Virus record (IMG/VR): IMGVR_UViG_3300021356_000185
Coordinates: 1-22,449 of that record
From: a virus
DNA: 22,449 bases
Strand: one strand, 5' to 3'
Within the stretch, counting starts at the first letter, position 1, and each line of letters opens with the position of its first letter. The translations under genes and the position numbers were made by a program. Below are positions 21,815 to 22,449 of this stretch, one piece after another. The notes beneath the pieces are model-generated. The model was given only the letters and a program-made list of their open reading frames with translations. It made no database searches and had not been told where the DNA came from.

Positions 21815-22449
21815 GTCTTCATTAAAAATTTTTCAATTAGAAAAACATTTATATCATCTCTTTCATACCATTTGTCAGACATTTTATGATTATATCTTTC
21901 AGGATAAGCATGATGATTATTTTGAAGTACCGATCCTCCAGTCAAAATATTAGACCAAATACAATTATGACTTTTATCTTTTGTATCAAAATTTCTATAA
22001 TTTGAAATTAAGAAACCTGCATTTTTTAAATGTCCTGTGGTATTTACTAATCCACCAACATGAAAAGTAATAACACTAGGCAACGCAAACAAATAAACAA
22101 ATATTCTCCAATCAATAAAACATAATAAAAATGGTAAAACGCAAATTAAAATATAATTTCTATGAGTCCATTTTAAAATATCACTCTTTAATAAGTCTTT
22201 GTAATATTTGTGATCTGCTTGTTCACCGTCTCCTATAAATTTTGAATAAATCGTACAGTATGCTCTAATCAATGACAAGTAATGTGGTGAATGTACATCA
22301 TCTTCGGTATCTGAATATTTGTGATGTATTCTATGAAAAGGAGCCCATACTAATACTGGACCCATGTAGACATAGCAAGAACATATAGCCATTAATTTTT
22401 CTGCCCAAGGTTTTGCTTCAAATGCAACATGAGCAAAATATCTATGTGC
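21811..22449 (-). CDS. second membrane fatty acid desaturase (5' end cut by window edge)
   Basis: The frame is open from the right edge (22449) to the stop at 21811, about 212 residues. At the edge it reads AHRYFAH, the first His box, followed by HRIHH as the second and QNNHH as the third, so the His of HxxHH is replaced by Gln. It is a paralogue of the downstream desaturase but clearly different in sequence. Two hydrophobic segments lie near the middle (ILICVLPFLLCF, VYLFALPSVITF). An internal ATG at 22392 is not the start. The QNNHH form occurs in some proteobacterial desaturases as far as I recall, so it is not taken as inactive. Confidence 0.9.
   Translation of the reverse strand, partial: AHRYFAHVAFEAKPWAEKLMAICSCYVYMGPVLVWAPFHRIHHKYSDTEDDVHSPHYLSLIRAYCTIYSKFIGDGEQADHKYYKDLLKSDILKWTHRNYILICVLPFLLCFIDWRIFVYLFALPSVITFHVGGLVNTTGHLKNAGFLISNYRNFDTKDKSHNCIWSNILTGGSVLQNNHHAYPERYNHKMSDKWYERDDINVFLIEKFLMKT

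Noticed and set aside
1-22449. CRISPR array, insertion sequence or long direct repeat
   Set aside because: No regularly spaced repeats, transposase frame or terminal inverted repeats were seen by eye on either strand.

Overview
The window looks like a piece of a T4-like (straboviral/cyanophage-type) myovirus genome, most likely from a marine AT-rich lineage such as a pelagimyophage or a relative of the cyanomyoviruses. The reasons are the T4 core genes in the familiar order (gp21, gp22, gp23, a gp19-like tail tube protein, UvsY, UvsW, gp55, gp47, gp46), the low GC content, T4-type late promoters (TATAAATA) placed in the small gaps between genes, and small conserved families typical of marine T4-like phages. 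Every credible gene lies on the minus strand, so transcription runs from high to low coordinates. Genes are packed with ATGA, TGATG or TAATG overlaps, and no stretch over 300 bases lacks a gene. No host genes, CRISPR array, insertion sequence or origin was seen.

Read in the direction of transcription, the window starts with two tandem membrane fatty acid desaturases (22449-21041, the first cut by the edge), a degenerate proline-type tRNA (20991-20919) and an unrecognised protein. Then comes the head module: two small conserved phage proteins behind a late promoter, a 186-aa protein, a 77-aa beta-rich protein, two very basic proteins, the gp21 protease, the gp22 core protein behind its own late promoter, and the gp23 major capsid protein, closed by a strong terminator at 14863-14890.

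Next is a mixed block (14842-10606): a class I methyltransferase, two tandem paralogous 'GNGKSR' proteins, the gp19-like tail tube protein, UvsY, a GT4-type glycosyltransferase, a small methyltransferase-like protein, and UvsW. A 100-base gap then carries two back-to-back sigma70-like promoters. After it come the late sigma factor gp55, gp47 (split here by a frameshift), a ribbon-helix-helix protein, a small coiled-coil protein, gp46 and a peptide deformylase. gp46 and gp47 form the SbcCD/Mre11-Rad50-type nuclease that works with UvsY and UvsW in recombination-dependent replication.

The most interesting part is 4762-1988. Three overlapping genes encode an asparagine-synthetase-like PP-loop amidating domain, a DNA cytosine-C5 methyltransferase, and a CmoA-like carboxy-SAM synthase. 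The C5-methyltransferase has Arg where almost all relatives have the Asn of the motif X 'GN' pair. Together these suggest a route that makes carboxy-SAM, uses it to carboxymethylate cytosine in DNA, and then amidates or otherwise conjugates the carboxylate. This is inference, but it explains all three genes at once. The window ends with a small hypothetical protein and the N-terminal part of a large HEXXH plus VWA (CobT-like) protein cut by the left edge.
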